Source of the DNA: Trametopsis cervina
Lineage: Eukaryota > Basidiomycota > Agaricomycetes > Polyporales > Irpicaceae
Assembly: GCA_022385755.1 (NCBI GenBank)
Contig: MU278354.1
Span: forward strand, 512,805 to 576,804
Length of the DNA stretch: 64,000 nt
Reading direction: 5' to 3'
Shown piece after piece: positions 33,274-44,349 of this stretch. The position numbers and the translations under genes were made by a program. A model generated the notes under the pieces. It worked only from the letters and a program-made list of their open reading frames with translations. It made no database searches and was not told the DNA's origin. Within the stretch, counting starts at the first letter, position 1. Every line of letters begins with the position of its first letter.

Positions 33274-35531
33274 ATGGGTTTCACATCGTTCGTCAAAGGC
33301 ATCAAGAGCCTTGGCCTTATCAAGACACCCGTTGTAAGTTATATCCTCGGCATCACCCCACATCAGTCACTCATCCCTCCTAGCCTCAGCAAGAGGATGC
33401 TTTCGTCAAAGTCTGCGTGAGTACCTTGCTTCCTGACATCTAGCATAGCGGCTGACCCGTTCGATGTGAACAGCAACAGTCTCCTCAAGACTTAGAGTTT
33501 GAGTTTATCACAGCTATCGCGGTAGCCCTTGAGAAGGCTGCCTCCGAGGAGAACAAGTCAAAGTCTTCCAGTGTCGCTGCTTCAGTACGTCTTCTGCTGC
33601 TATCCATTTACACACATCCTGACCCTCGTTTCCATAGGAGGAAGTTGTATCCACTGCCGCCGTCGAGTACGTCACTGAGGCTGACACAGTCAAATCTGCC
33701 GCCACTGCCACCTTCATCGCTGCCGACAATCTTAAGGCTGACGAGGCCGAGGTCTCCCCAACCGTCGTCCCCACTACGGACCCCACCCGTATTATATGCC
33801 GGGACGACTTCGAGATCATCCGCTTCGTCGGCGAAGGCAGCCAAGGCAAGGTCTTCCTCGCCCTCGACACCAAGACCGAGCAGTTCGTCACGCTCAAGAT
33901 CGTTGAGAAGATCGACCTCACTGCCCGTTCTTGCGCCGGCCTCTTCGAGGAACAACGTATTGGCAAGAGCCTCGTTGACTGTCCATGGGCTCTTGGACTC
34001 AAGGGTAGCTTTGAGGACTCTGTCAACTTCTACTTGGTCACGGTAAGGCCTCACTTCTTCCTCTCTGCTTCGGTGGCTGATGCGTGGAATAGGACTACCA
34101 ACCAGGAGGCGATCTCACAACGAACATCGAGCACCATGGCTCTTTCGGTATATCGGCGCAGACCTTGCTTCTTGCGGACTTGGTATGTCTTTATATCGCT
34201 CTCATCATTCGTACAGCACTAACAGAGTATTTTCTTCATAGATCGTCGCTGTCGAGGCACTTCACAGCCGTCGCATCATCCACCGTGACATCAAGCCGGA
34301 CAACATCCTCATCGACGCCAACGGCCGAGTCGTCCTCGCTGACTTCAACCTCTCCAAGGCTTTCGGAGTCGATCCCCAAGAGCGCCCATGGGAGCAGTAC
34401 CCTGCCTTTTCCGCGTACCCCGCCATCGATTCCATGGTTGGGATCACAGGAGATGTCTCCCTTCAAGCTGTCGGCACTCCAGGCTTCGTAGCTCCCGAGG
34501 TCATCCGCGGAGATGCCCATTCATACGCGGCGGACATCTTCAGCGTGGGCATTGTCGCACATTGGCTGCTCTACTCTTGCGTGAGTTCTGCTCTTGCAGC
34601 TGTTTAGCTTGCACTGTATTGATCCGTGTGCCAGGTTCCCTTTGGCATCGACACTTGCACCCAGTCTCTCACACAGATCATCGACCGAACCATGAACCAA
34701 CCTCTAGATTTCAGCGAATGCAATGACCGCAATCTCCTTGCCGAAGATCTCTTGCAGCGAGTGAGTCTATTTCTCACTTTAATCTTTCACCTATCTGACA
34801 AATATCTTGCAGATGCTCGCGAAGGATCCTAGCCAACGTGCATCCCTTTCCGAACTCAAGAACCATCCGTTCTTTGACGGAATGTGAGTGTTCCTTCTTT
34901 TTCTTTCAATGGCATTCGCTGATTGCCATTCAGTTACTGGGGATACACTCAGACCAGGAACACCACCGACGCACACAAGCAAGCGGTCTTCCGCTATATA
35001 CCCCCCAATTGGGTCAGCGCAGTAAGTTTGCTCTTCACATCTCACATGAATCTTCTGCTGATCACTCTTCTCATTTGCTAGTCGCAAATCCCTTCTGCCG
35101 GTGAAGCCTACATTCCCGGAAAGGTATCATGCCCTTGGTTCGAATTTACCAGCCCCGATCTCTCGTTACATACCCACAACGAACAGGTCGGGTCCGAACC
35201 GAGGGAAGTCAACCTTACAGGCTTCAACCCCCTTATTCTTCCCACTTCGACTGCATTTTTAGCTCCAGTCATTACATCGTCCAACTCGACATCCACATTC
35301 GTTCACTCTTCTCCTGCTCTATCTTTCTCCACCGATACTTCTTCTGTTGTGTCTTCTCCGAGGACTCCAGAAGTCGAAGTACAACCTGAATTCTGTATCA
35401 TTACCGGCGACACCCCCTCCGCTTCACCTCTCATCCCCGACATTTTCCACAAGGACGTGTCTTCCGCTTCCGCTGGTCTCAAATCCTTCAAGGCTGCTCA
35501 GACAGTTGCTTGGTGGGCGATGGCCGCATGA
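33274..35531 (+). CDS. Ser/Thr protein kinase with DFN in place of DFG
   Basis: Protein kinase, AGC-like in appearance. From ATG 33274: short N-terminal MGFTSFVKGIKSLGLIKTP, an acidic Ala/Ser-rich linker, then the kinase domain. Motifs: glycine loop VGEGSQGKVF, VTLKIVEK with the ATP-binding Lys, catalytic loop HRDIKPDN, metal-binding motif ADFNLSKAF (34341-34349 encodes DFN), activation-segment GTPGFVAPE, and DIFSVGIVAHWLLY. The domain ends with ASLSELKNHPFF, followed by a C-terminal extension with PPNWVSA and a long Ser/Thr-rich tail to WWAMAA (TGA at 35529-35531). Because HRD and Lys are intact it should be catalytic; DFN is known in a few kinases. About eight introns. Family not assigned; possibly one of the expanded kinases of mushroom-forming fungi. 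Confidence 0.85.
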
Positions 35532-35963
35532 CTCGATAATTCCGCGTTTTGACTCGTTATGATTTGGATATGGATGCCTCGCTTTGGGTAGTATAATGTA
35601 GTGTAGTATATTAGGTACGGGACCCACGGCGACTGGTTACCTCTCACCATGGACCATATTTCTATTACTCTGTTTCTTTTTATCTGTTTCTTCTTTCATT
35701 GTTGTATCTCCATCTCCTGTATTATTGCTCTGTACGCAATGATCAAACATGCTTCATAGTCAACGTCGGATACCTATCAGCCGCAAGGTTTCACGGAACT
35801 GACTGCAAAATTCATTACTTCGGGATAGATGACTGTATACCTCAATATTAATATTACAATAGGTCTAAGGGAGTAAAGTATCAATAGGGTCGGAGTTAGG
35901 TTACGAAGATCTACAACACATCGTTAGAGACAATAGCTTTACAGTATCAAGAATATGGGTAGC
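35532..35963. other. Convergent spacer, no gene seen
   Basis: Between the kinase stop and the LIP2 stop. AT-rich, consistent with two 3' UTRs. Confidence 0.55.
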
Positions 35964-36764
35964 TTACACCAATGGACTCCGGGGCCAAGGACGAGCTCTC
36001 TGAGTTTCCTCAGCCTCCTCCTCTACCTCGCGGATAGCTGAAGCAAAATCGCTCTCATCCGTGTCCATCTTGGCCATCTCCCTCCCAAACACCTCGCCAA
36101 ACCTCTGCACAAGACCTTCAATCTCCCCTTCCACTGTCACCTCTTCGCGCGCTTTGGTCTTCGAATTGTGTGCGATATTCCCTTGCTCTACGCCCACCAA
36201 GCCACATGCAACTATCTGCCCGAACCAAGGCGTAATCTCCGGAGTGATGTTCATCGAAAACCCATGGGTGGTCAACCGGTGCCTCACTTGGACACCTATA
36301 CTAGCTATTTTCGTCATGTCATTCAAGAACACACCCGTGTTGTCGTTCAGACTGCTGTCAATGCCATGAGCCTCCTTCAAATGCAACTTCAGCGCGGTCT
36401 GCATCTTGCATATATAGTCACGAATTCCTAAGGGCGGTGATGTCCTGCCGAGATCTAGCAAGGGATACCCGACGATTTGACCTGGCCCGTGGTATGTAAT
36501 CTGTCCGCCACGTTTTGTGGGGACAACGTCCGCGCCCAATCGTGCCAAAGTTTCGCGTTCCGTCAAAACTTCAGGGTCATCCGCCTGCTGTCGTCTTCCA
36601 AGAGTGTAGACTGGTCGATGCTGCAGCAGGAGAAGTATGTCCTTGTGCGCATTCTGGCGGCGAAGAAGAAGCTGTATCTGGTGCAGCTTTTCTTGTAGAT
36701 TTAGTGCTGGTGTGTACGGAAGAGGTGTACGAAAGTAATGATACAGAATTGGCGGTAGTGACAT
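35964..36764 (-). CDS. LIP2: Octanoyltransferase (lipoyl(octanoyl) transferase, LipB/Lip2)
   Basis: Mitochondrial enzyme moving octanoyl from acyl carrier protein to lipoyl domains, the first step of lipoate synthesis. A single exon of 266 codons, rare in this intron-rich region. Starts MSLPPILYHYFRTPLPY; signature QHRPVYTLGRRQ, then KRGGQITYHGPGQIVGYPLLDLGR, the catalytic Lys in MTKIASIGVQVRHRLTTHGFSMNI, and the catalytic Cys in IVACGLVGVE. The C-terminus is extended by a Glu-rich tail ending ARPWPRSPLV. No obvious mitochondrial presequence, so a non-annotated upstream start is possible, but the family core is complete. Confidence 0.93.
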   Translation of the reverse strand: MSLPPILYHYFRTPLPYTPALNLQEKLHQIQLLLRRQNAHKDILLLLQHRPVYTLGRRQQADDPEVLTERETLARLGADVVPTKRGGQITYHGPGQIVGYPLLDLGRTSPPLGIRDYICKMQTALKLHLKEAHGIDSSLNDNTGVFLNDMTKIASIGVQVRHRLTTHGFSMNITPEITPWFGQIVACGLVGVEQGNIAHNSKTKAREEVTVEGEIEGLVQRFGEVFGREMAKMDTDESDFASAIREVEEEAEETQRARPWPRSPLV

Positions 36765-36990
36765 GGCCGCTAGCTGCAGCTAAACCTGCAGGGATGTGTC
36801 TGTCGAGGTGGTTATGGTGAACGATGAGTAATGGTAGCGATGTGAAGCGCTTGTCCGGCGATCAAACCGAAGACGGCACTCCGGAGTGCCCGGGGTACAG
36901 CGATTACCGGTCCCAGATCACCCCACACTCATGATCAAGTGTCCACATCGCCATTAGCAGCTTGACACTGTACTACCAAGTTGTACAATC

Positions 36991-39084
36991 ATGCCAGGGC
37001 GGGGCCAACGCAGTTTCATCGTTGGTATAGGATGTACTGCATTTATCAAGGCGAGTCGTGCTTTGACGTAGGGATACATCCAACTTGAACGAACCTTGAA
37101 CGAACTGCGACCTTAGCCGAGGGCAACGCGGACGACAGAAGATGTAGGCCGACCTTGCAGGACGTTGTAGACTTCTATCTCCCCCTCTGACTAATGTCTT
37201 CAGATGGGCCTGGAAGCTGCCACTAAAGCTTTGCTTGAAGCAGGTATGTGTACGATTCCCTGCATGTTTACCCAACGAAAGTTGATCAAGTTCTATAGGA
37301 ATTACTTACGACGATGTTGAAGCGGCTTACGTGGGATATTGCTACGGCGACTCTACGAGCGGACAGGTATGTACCCAGGTCTCCATCTACGCGGAACCTA
37401 TTGTGCTCACCGTTCTCTGATAGCGGGCTTTGTACAATCTTGGAATGACGGGCATCCCCATTACCAATGTCAGCAACAATTGCTCAACAGGAAGTACCGC
37501 TCTCTATCAAGCAAGTCAGCTCATCAAAGGGGGACTTGCCGACTGCGCTCTTGCTCTCGGCTTTGAGCGCATGAAGCCAGGGAGCCTGGGAACAAACTGG
37601 CCAGACAGGCCATCTCCGATCGTATTATTCGATAGTGCCTCCGTTGAAACAGAAGAACTCATGAGCGCAGGTCTTAATCACGGCCCGGGTGCCCCAAGAA
37701 TCTTTGCCAATGCCGGACAGGAGTACTCTGATAGGTATGGCTCAACTGTTGAGCATCTGGCACAGATCGGTATGGGAATTCGAAGCCGTTTTAGAGCTCC
37801 AGGCACTTGCGATGTGGTCTTACCAATGGATCTGCAGCTTCCAAGAATCACAAACATTCCGTGAATAACCCGTACTCACAATTCCGTGACGGCTGGACGC
37901 CGGAGCAGGTCCTGAAGTCACCGAAGGTCAACAAGCAGCTGACAAGATTCATGTGTAGCCCTACATCCGTCTGTCCTTCTCTGTCTCGCGCTGAGAAAAT
38001 TATCTCACACAATCACCGCAGGATGGCGCCGCCTGCTGCATCGTGGCGTCGGAAGCCTTCGTACACGCGCACAAACTCGAGAATCAAGCCATCGAAATAG
38101 TCGCGCAAGCACTTGTCACAGACGACCCTGCCACATTCGAAAGCAAAAGCGCTATGAACGTTGCCGGGTACGGCATGTCCAAGAACTGTGCGGACAAAGT
38201 CTTCGCAGAGGCTGGGTTTGGTCCAGGACAGGGCCGCGATCACGTCGGTGTTGTGGAACTGCATGACTGCTTTGCTTCGAATGAGGTGCGAAGACACGAA
38301 GAATCCTTTTCCCGCTGTCAGTTTAGCTAACCGCGGTGCAGTTAATTACTTACGATGCGTTGGGCCTATGCGAACCTGGGGAAGCCCACAAGATGGTTGA
38401 GCGCGGCGACAATACTGTCCGTTGGGTTCCTTCGTCTTCTTTGTTCGCTTGCTGAGTCAAGTGTAGTACGGCGGGAAATATGTCGTCAACCCGAGCGGTG
38501 GCCTCGAAGCCAAAGGTCATCCACTCGGTGCAACAGGCCTAGGCATGCACTTCTATATCGCCAGTACGTATCCGTCTCCCACACTTTTTTTGGTCTTCGA
38601 CTTCCCGACTGATCTGTCTATTTCCCACCCTCAATTGTAACTGCAGTGCAACTTCGGGATTGTAAGCATTCTCACTGGCGTTACGAGGCATATCGTCACT
38701 CATGCTGTTACCCGCTGCTTCTCTCAATTTAGGGGCGGGACCGATGCAAGCCCCCGGACTCTTCGACTCCAATGAAACCGACCCTCGCGGCAAATACGGC
38801 CTCGTGCATAACGTCGGCCTCGGCGGTGCTGTCGTCTGTTCCTTGCTCCGCCGCCCCGAGTTCTTCCAGCCCAAACACGAAAGCGGCGTGCCGGACGGCC
38901 GAGACAGGTGCGTTTCAGTACGGCCTCATGACGGCTACACGTCCGACTATGAAACTCACGGATACTTGACCGTAGATTGGGCTATAACCATGGGCACATC
39001 TGTCGCAGTGTGACGATGGCTGACGTGGACAGGGTCAAGTCAAAGAAGAATTCACCTTACGTGTTGGCGGCCGCTCGGCTTTGA
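36991..39084 (+). CDS. SCP2/SCPx-type thiolase, peroxisomal (C-terminal ARL)
   Basis: Thiolase of the sterol-carrier-protein X class, likely acting in peroxisomal beta-oxidation of branched or sterol side chains. Start ATG 36991 ([20 protein letters not shown]). A GC-AG intron (37051-37116), a 27-nt exon (PRATRTTED, 37117-37143) and a normal intron join to [14 protein letters not shown]. Active-site Cys in [14 protein letters not shown]; then [88 protein letters not shown] (active His), [17 protein letters not shown]. The last exon ends [12 protein letters not shown] fits the PTS1 peroxisome signal. No separate SCP2 domain follows, so this is the thiolase-only form. About ten introns. Confidence 0.88.
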
Positions 39085-39693
39085 AGCCCCGGAAAACGGG
39101 GGTCACTGGAATCTCGGTCTTTACGTTTTGTGTTGTGTACGTATGTGTGCTTTCCATCTTGCTTTCGCGTATCAGTGTACAACAGAATGTCGAAATATGT
39201 ATTATGTGAACTTGATGTCTGACAAGCTTCACGGGTGACTTGCGACGCATCCTCAATGACAGTCACTTCGAACGGATACATCAGAAACATATCGAATTCT
39301 GGTGTAAAATAGGGTGCTAAAGGTACAGTTGCCATAACATGCTCGATACAGCGTGTTGAACGTATAGTGTGGGGAGGATAGTGAACAAGTTAAGCAAAAC
39401 AGACAAGACAAAGTACAAGATTCGTTAACATGCAGGTTTATAGAGTTGATGTACATAATATACAGCGATGCAAAGTGTGGGTCTCTTGAGGTGGTCAATA
39501 AATATTAGGTAGTAGCAACCATAGGTGTATGTGTGATGATGGGTCCGTTCGAGTTGAGCAAACGGTATGTGTGGTATCGTCTGTCGTGGCTTGGAGTCTA
39601 AGAGCACTAAGGTATGTATATCCGCGAGAATCCTTCGACACTATAAGTATACATCAGCAAGAGTTTCGTAGAAACAGGGCAGAGGAGTACCAC
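39085..39693. other. Convergent spacer, no gene seen
   Basis: Between the thiolase stop and the RING gene stop. No convincing coding or RNA gene. Confidence 0.55.
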
Positions 39694-42381
39694 TCACTTG
39701 CGTCTACAACACGGGCAGATATGCTTCGACGCCGCGCTCCGCGAGGCCAGGTTCTCCCTGCAGTCGTCGCACAGCGCCAAGCATCGGCAAGGCCAGCATA
39801 TGATCTGCCGCTCTTCTACGGTACAGATGACACAGTTTCGTCGCCCCTCGTCTTCTTCTGCAGGCCTGTCTTGCATTTTCGCGGCACGGCGCTCCAGCAC
39901 CCACTCAGCATCGTTGTTCTGCGATGAGGCACTAGGCGCGTTGAGGTGTAGAAGGTTGGAATAGCGACGGCGAGTGAGGGCGTTCGGGCTCGTAAGGTGA
40001 GCTAGGAAGACAGAAGCAGGGGCCATGGATGAGGAGGAGCTGGAGGCTTCTCGGGAGATATCCGCGTATAGGGAGAATGTATCATTCGCCATACCCTCCT
40101 CTTCATCTTCTTCACTTTCCTCCTCAGAGTCGGATTCGTCCGTTGAGCCGTCCTCTTCTGTGCCGGACATCCCGGTCGAGAACGTGCCCGCAACAGATGC
40201 TTCTGGGTTAAAGTCGCCGTCGTCTTCATCGTCCTCGTCTTCCATGGCGTCGCCCCTCAGGAACCTCTCGTACACAGTCGCGTTATCCTCCGGCCCACTG
40301 CCACCTTCTAAACTCATACTTCTTCGAACCGCGGATGAGCTCTCTACGGCACCAGGAATGTCCTCTACAGCTCCACACGGTCCGCGCCCCGTAACCAGCC
40401 TCTTCATAAGACCTCCAATCCTCTTCGTGAGCCTCCACAGTTGGAACACAAACTTGCCTAGCCCTCTATACCACGGCACGTTCAATAAAGAGTCCGCCCA
40501 TAGATCCTCCTGCCGCGTGGTCGCTTTCACGTGCTTTATCTCGTTCCAGAATCCCTGCTTGATTGCCATCTTCTTCATCTGACTACCGGTCGACGCCACA
40601 GCGGTGCGCGCGTTGAACACGGAAACAACGCCTGACCGGTTGAGCTCGACCACGCCGCCGTCTCTTTCCTGCTGTGCAGCCTTGATAGCCAGCCTTCGTC
40701 CGAACTGACTTCGATTACGTGGTAGGCCGGGGCGGGTGGAGATCTTGCCGGCCTCGACGCTGCCCACCTCGTTGCCAAACCCTTTCACACATGTGGCTTC
40801 TACACTGGCCGTCCCCAGTCTGAATAGAACGACCCCAAAGTCCTCGTCCCACCTGGGGGCGAGTGTGCCGGCATGACCTATCAGACCAATTAGCGGGCCA
40901 CGGATAGCCCCGGTGGTGAGGATCTGGGTAAGCGCGTTGAGGGCGATCGTCGTGAACACGATGAGAATGAGGAAGGTTTCAACTAGCGACGGCACCAGCG
41001 TCGGTAGCGGGTACGACATCGTCGCAAATATTGATGACGTTTCTCCGTCCGCCACCGAAGCTTTTGATGTCGAGAACAAGGAATGGAATGTGACCAAGTG
41101 GAAATGTATGAGTGCAATTAACGAAGTGATTGTAGTGGGGAGTAGCCTCGCTCGTGCGTATCGTTTGTGCGCCTCAACGATGTGCGTCATCGTCAGCTGA
41201 ATCGGCGCGGTAGACATGGGAAGATGGGAGGATTGATCAGTATCTCATCGGACAGCGAAGCGGGGAAGGAGACAGGGTGGACGCGACGCGTTTGTCGGGA
41301 TGGCGAGGTAATGAGCCAGGGTTGACGCTGAGATGTGGGCTCACCTGCAGTAATGGTAGGACCATTGTAATCAAGACATGAATGTCCGGACGGGACGGGT
41401 ATCCGTTGCCCTTGTTGACGTGTGTGACGGGGGCGGCGTAGATGTACAAGATGAACGAGTATCCGAACTGTGCGGCACAGGGAGCGGAGGGCCGAAACAG
41501 ACCGAGCACGATGTCAGAGACGGTTAGTGTGAGAATCAGTCGGGATGCGAGCAATACGCACCAAGTTGAACGGGGCGTTACTCGTCGTATGGAGTCCCTC
41601 GAGCCCGTTCGTGAGGGCGCCAATGAACAGTGCCGCAGATGCGGACAAGAACGAAAACCAGCATATGTCATCCATGCTGCGTTGCTGCACGGAATCGCCG
41701 AGCGTCTTTACCCACGAGTAGGATGAATTGGTGGGATAGAGACGGCCGACTTGCAGCAGGACAACGGTCCAGACGAGGAGAGACTTGAGGAGCAGATAGA
41801 TAGACGGGATGCGGAATACCGTGCGTGCACGGGTGGAAGAGAAGTCGACGGGGAGGACGTAAGTCGTGAGGAGACGTGCGCGAATAGCCCACTTCTTCCA
41901 TCCCGTCGGCGGAGGTTCGGGTCCGTCGACTGCTAGCTGCTGCCTTAATGCCTCGCGCGACCGTATACGGTCGTACGGCGTCGCATGGCGAGACGGAACG
42001 ACGATGTTTTGGACGCGGTTAAGGAGGAAGGCCTGGGGAGGCGGGTCCGCCATGGTTTGAGTGTGAGTTGCGCGACAGACAATGCGTGGGACCCACCATG
42101 AAGATGACCCCAAGGAAATAGCCAGATGAAGCGAAACCCAGAGGACCGGGCATTGCTACCGTTTCTCTCAGGCGGCGATGTAGACCGGTGTTTCCTGCTG
42201 TTGTGCGCGTCGTAGCAGAGGTGTGTGTATGCGCTGCCGACGAGAGGTCGTCCCAGGTGGTGTCGAGGCGTCGGAGGCGGTCGAGGATGAGAGAGGGAAA
42301 GCGGAGGAAGGGGAGTTTAGCGATAGCAGATATATTATGAGACCACGCTTGAGAGGAAATAGGATTGCTGTCTCCTTCCAT
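39694..42381 (-). CDS. Multi-TM RING-finger protein, Asi1/Asi3-like E3 ligase
   Basis: Membrane ubiquitin ligase resembling yeast inner-nuclear-membrane Asi1/Asi3, which act in protein quality control. Start ATG 42381 (MEGDSNPISSQAWSHN). Exons join by introns at about 42071 (GVIFM to AFLLNRVQNIVV), 41460-41570 (NAPFNL to FGYSFILYIY) and 41200-41340 (LPLLQ to LTMTHIVEAHK). TM segments: IPSIYLLLKSLLVWTVVLL, FSFLSASAALFIGALT, GYSFILYIYAAP, ITMVLPLLQ/TTITSLIALIHFHLV and LVETFLILIVFTTIALNALT. A long acidic Ser-rich cytoplasmic/nuclear region (EDEDDEDDGD, ESDSEEESEEDEEE) leads to the C-terminal RING CVICTVEERQIICWPCRCLA, CDDCRENLA, HICPCCRRK. C-terminal RING position and the WPCRC motif match the Asi type. 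Confidence 0.82.
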
Positions 42382-42837
42382 CTTGGCTTAATAGTGGGTG
42401 AACGAGACAAGGCTTAGCGCAGGAGTCTGGCATCGCTCTTCCCTGAGATCACCTCCCGTCACGGTGGCGTGGGTCCCACTCACGTGCACACGGCGGATCA
42501 CTTTGATGCGCCATCTTAGATGATTAACCGACACTCTGGATCCATTCCTTGCCCGCCCTCCTCATCCCAATCCCCATGTCGTTCGACGATATTGCAAGCA
42601 AAAATGTGCAGAAATTCAATATTTGAGACATCCATAGTGAGCTCTACCTCCGCTACTTTATCCGCACGTCATGTTCAGTGTCAATGCAATGTTGTCAAGT
42701 CCCGCCAGCCTAGTAGTCTCGTGCCAGCATGTTGTGGCCGTAGGCAATGAGAGTACCCGGTCGCCCAATAAGCATAATCATGCAGCTCCAGCTCTGCAGG
42801 CAGGTACGATCATCAGTTGCTGCTATCACTCGATAAT
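42382..42837. other. Spacer between the RING gene and the transposon-like element
   Basis: Upstream region of the RING gene (promoter side) running to the left end of the inverted-repeat element. No gene seen. Confidence 0.5.
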
Positions 42838-42838
42838 A

Positions 42839-42862
42839 CTGTCCTAACCCCACCTTTGCAAA
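42839..42862 (+). repeat. Left terminal inverted repeat
   Basis: 24 nt starting CTGTCCTAACCCC; perfect reverse complement of 43443-43466. Confidence 0.85.
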
Positions 42863-43442
42863 AGGGACAACCTTTGCAAATCGCCCTCCCGCCGCATTCA
42901 GACATGTATTTTTGCACCGGTAACCGGTACCACACATAGGTACGGCTTTGATACATACGACTGTCTACTTTTAATAATATTTGGAGATGTACCCCGAGCT
43001 ACCGAGCATTACCGGACTGATTTTGAGCGGTTTTGAATGATGTCTGTCACGGGCGCTATGCAAGATCCCAGAGATCCTACTGGGATACTTGTCCGCGACT
43101 CACATGTCTGCTTTATATATGTAGTACAGCTACTGTTGCATATTTTTCTATCGAAATTGTGGTGTATCACGAACACAGGAGGTGGATTTCGCGAAGAGCG
43201 TGACGGGGCTATTGGACTGTATCATGGGCGCTACACCGCACATCTGACGTGACAATAGTGTGACGAAAAGAGGGACAACCTTTGCAAAAAGCACCGGCAT
43301 CGTGCCGCACACTGTGCATCTTATTTCTAACACTCAAGAACCTCCGGAAAGTGTGAGAACACGTATACTCTACATACTGATCAAAAAATCGTATTTTTTG
43401 AGTGAGAGGACGACTCGCTACTGATTTTACAATGGGTGCCGT

Positions 43443-43466
43443 TTGCAAAGGTGGGGTTAGGACAGT
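43443..43466 (-). repeat. Right terminal inverted repeat
   Basis: 24 nt ending GGGGTTAGGACAG; perfect reverse complement of 42839-42862. Confidence 0.85.
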
Positions 43467-43742
43467 ATCCATGCCTCGTCTGATACCGATGTCTACTTAC
43501 AGTATAGTTCAGCTGGCAACTCTACTGCTTAAGCGCCTAGCGCCCAACTCCGATAGACGCATGGCCCCTAGTACTAAGCAGAGGTATGGAGAGGCAGAAA
43601 TGGAATAAAAACCTCTCCCTGCTACCGCGAACTGAGCTTAAGCTTTTGCACCATCTCGCCTACTCGCAACACTACAACCCACTCTTCAGACTCTTAGCGA
43701 CAGCCACCACCCCAGATTCGCCACCGTTGCACATCTCCTGTC

Positions 43743-44349
43743 ATGCCAATCCTGCCGTTTTCGTTCTTCTCCCCAAAGTCTCGCCGGTCGTCTCTGCAGG
43801 TAAGCATCCGACGTTGAACCGCCCTTCCGTATACCGTCCCCCTGGTCTGTGTCGCCCAATCAGCCCTACAACGCCAGATGCCGATCTCTGAGTCCGTTGA
43901 TTGCCCTCGAGCTCAAGTCATTCCGTCATTCGCCTTTACACGCGCCGCTGCTCAGCACTATAATTGCATTACTAACGCGTTTGTTTCCCCAGACTGCGCA
44001 GCCTTCAAGCGCGTCGTCCTCTCAATGCAGCTCCTACATCTCCATAGCGCTTCCGGGCGACTTTTCAGACCCGATTGCAGTCGCCGTAAGTAACTTCTAC
44101 CACCGTACCAGTACGACAAACGGTTAGCTTACTAGCACCCTTACTTTCTGCCAGCTCCCCAGCTACGTGTCATCATCTCCCAACGAGCACACAGCCACCT
44201 CAAGCTCCGGCCCAGCCGAGCTACTCGACGACGACAACCTTGCCTGGGGACCTCCAAGACCCGTCCGCACGCAAGCCCGCAAACCGAGACGCGACACCAC
44301 CAGTAACAAGCCGTCAATTACAAAGACTAGTGCATCGCGCCGTCACTGA
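43743..44349 (+). CDS. Small Ser/Pro-rich protein, three exons, unknown function
   Basis: Not a recognised family. ATG 43743 begins MPILPFSFFSPKSRRSSLQ, followed by a GTAAGC donor at 43801. The next exon from about 43993 reads TAQPSSASSSQCSSYISIALPGDF and ends in IAVA at a GTAAGT donor near 44087; the last begins LPSYVSSSPNEHTA and ends with LAWGPPRPVRTQARKPRR and a basic Ser/Thr-rich tail to the TGA at 44347-44349. All joins are phase 0. The protein is about 118 residues, low-complexity and basic at the C-terminus; the patch LLDDDNLAWGPPRP is the most protein-like part. The first intron (about 190 nt) is long for this region and might hide another exon. It lies 275 bp from the transposon-like element. 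Confidence 0.55.

Larger units (their letters stand above)
42837..43468. mobile_element. MITE-like non-autonomous DNA transposon with TIRs and TA duplication
   Basis: A perfect inverted repeat bounds this segment: left arm 42839-42862, beginning CTGTCCTAACCCC and ending CTTTGCAAA, and its exact reverse complement at 43443-43466. Both ends are flanked by TA, as expected for a TA target-site duplication of Tc1/mariner-like elements; including TA and an extra symmetrical base, the match is 27 nt. An 18-nt motif (AGGGACAACCTTTGCAAA) follows the left arm at 42863-42880 and recurs as a direct copy at 43271-43288. A near-symmetrical hairpin (CAAAAAAT / ATTTTTTG) sits at 43382-43400. No transposase frame lies inside, so the element is non-autonomous. 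Superfamily is inferred from TSD only. Confidence 0.75.
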
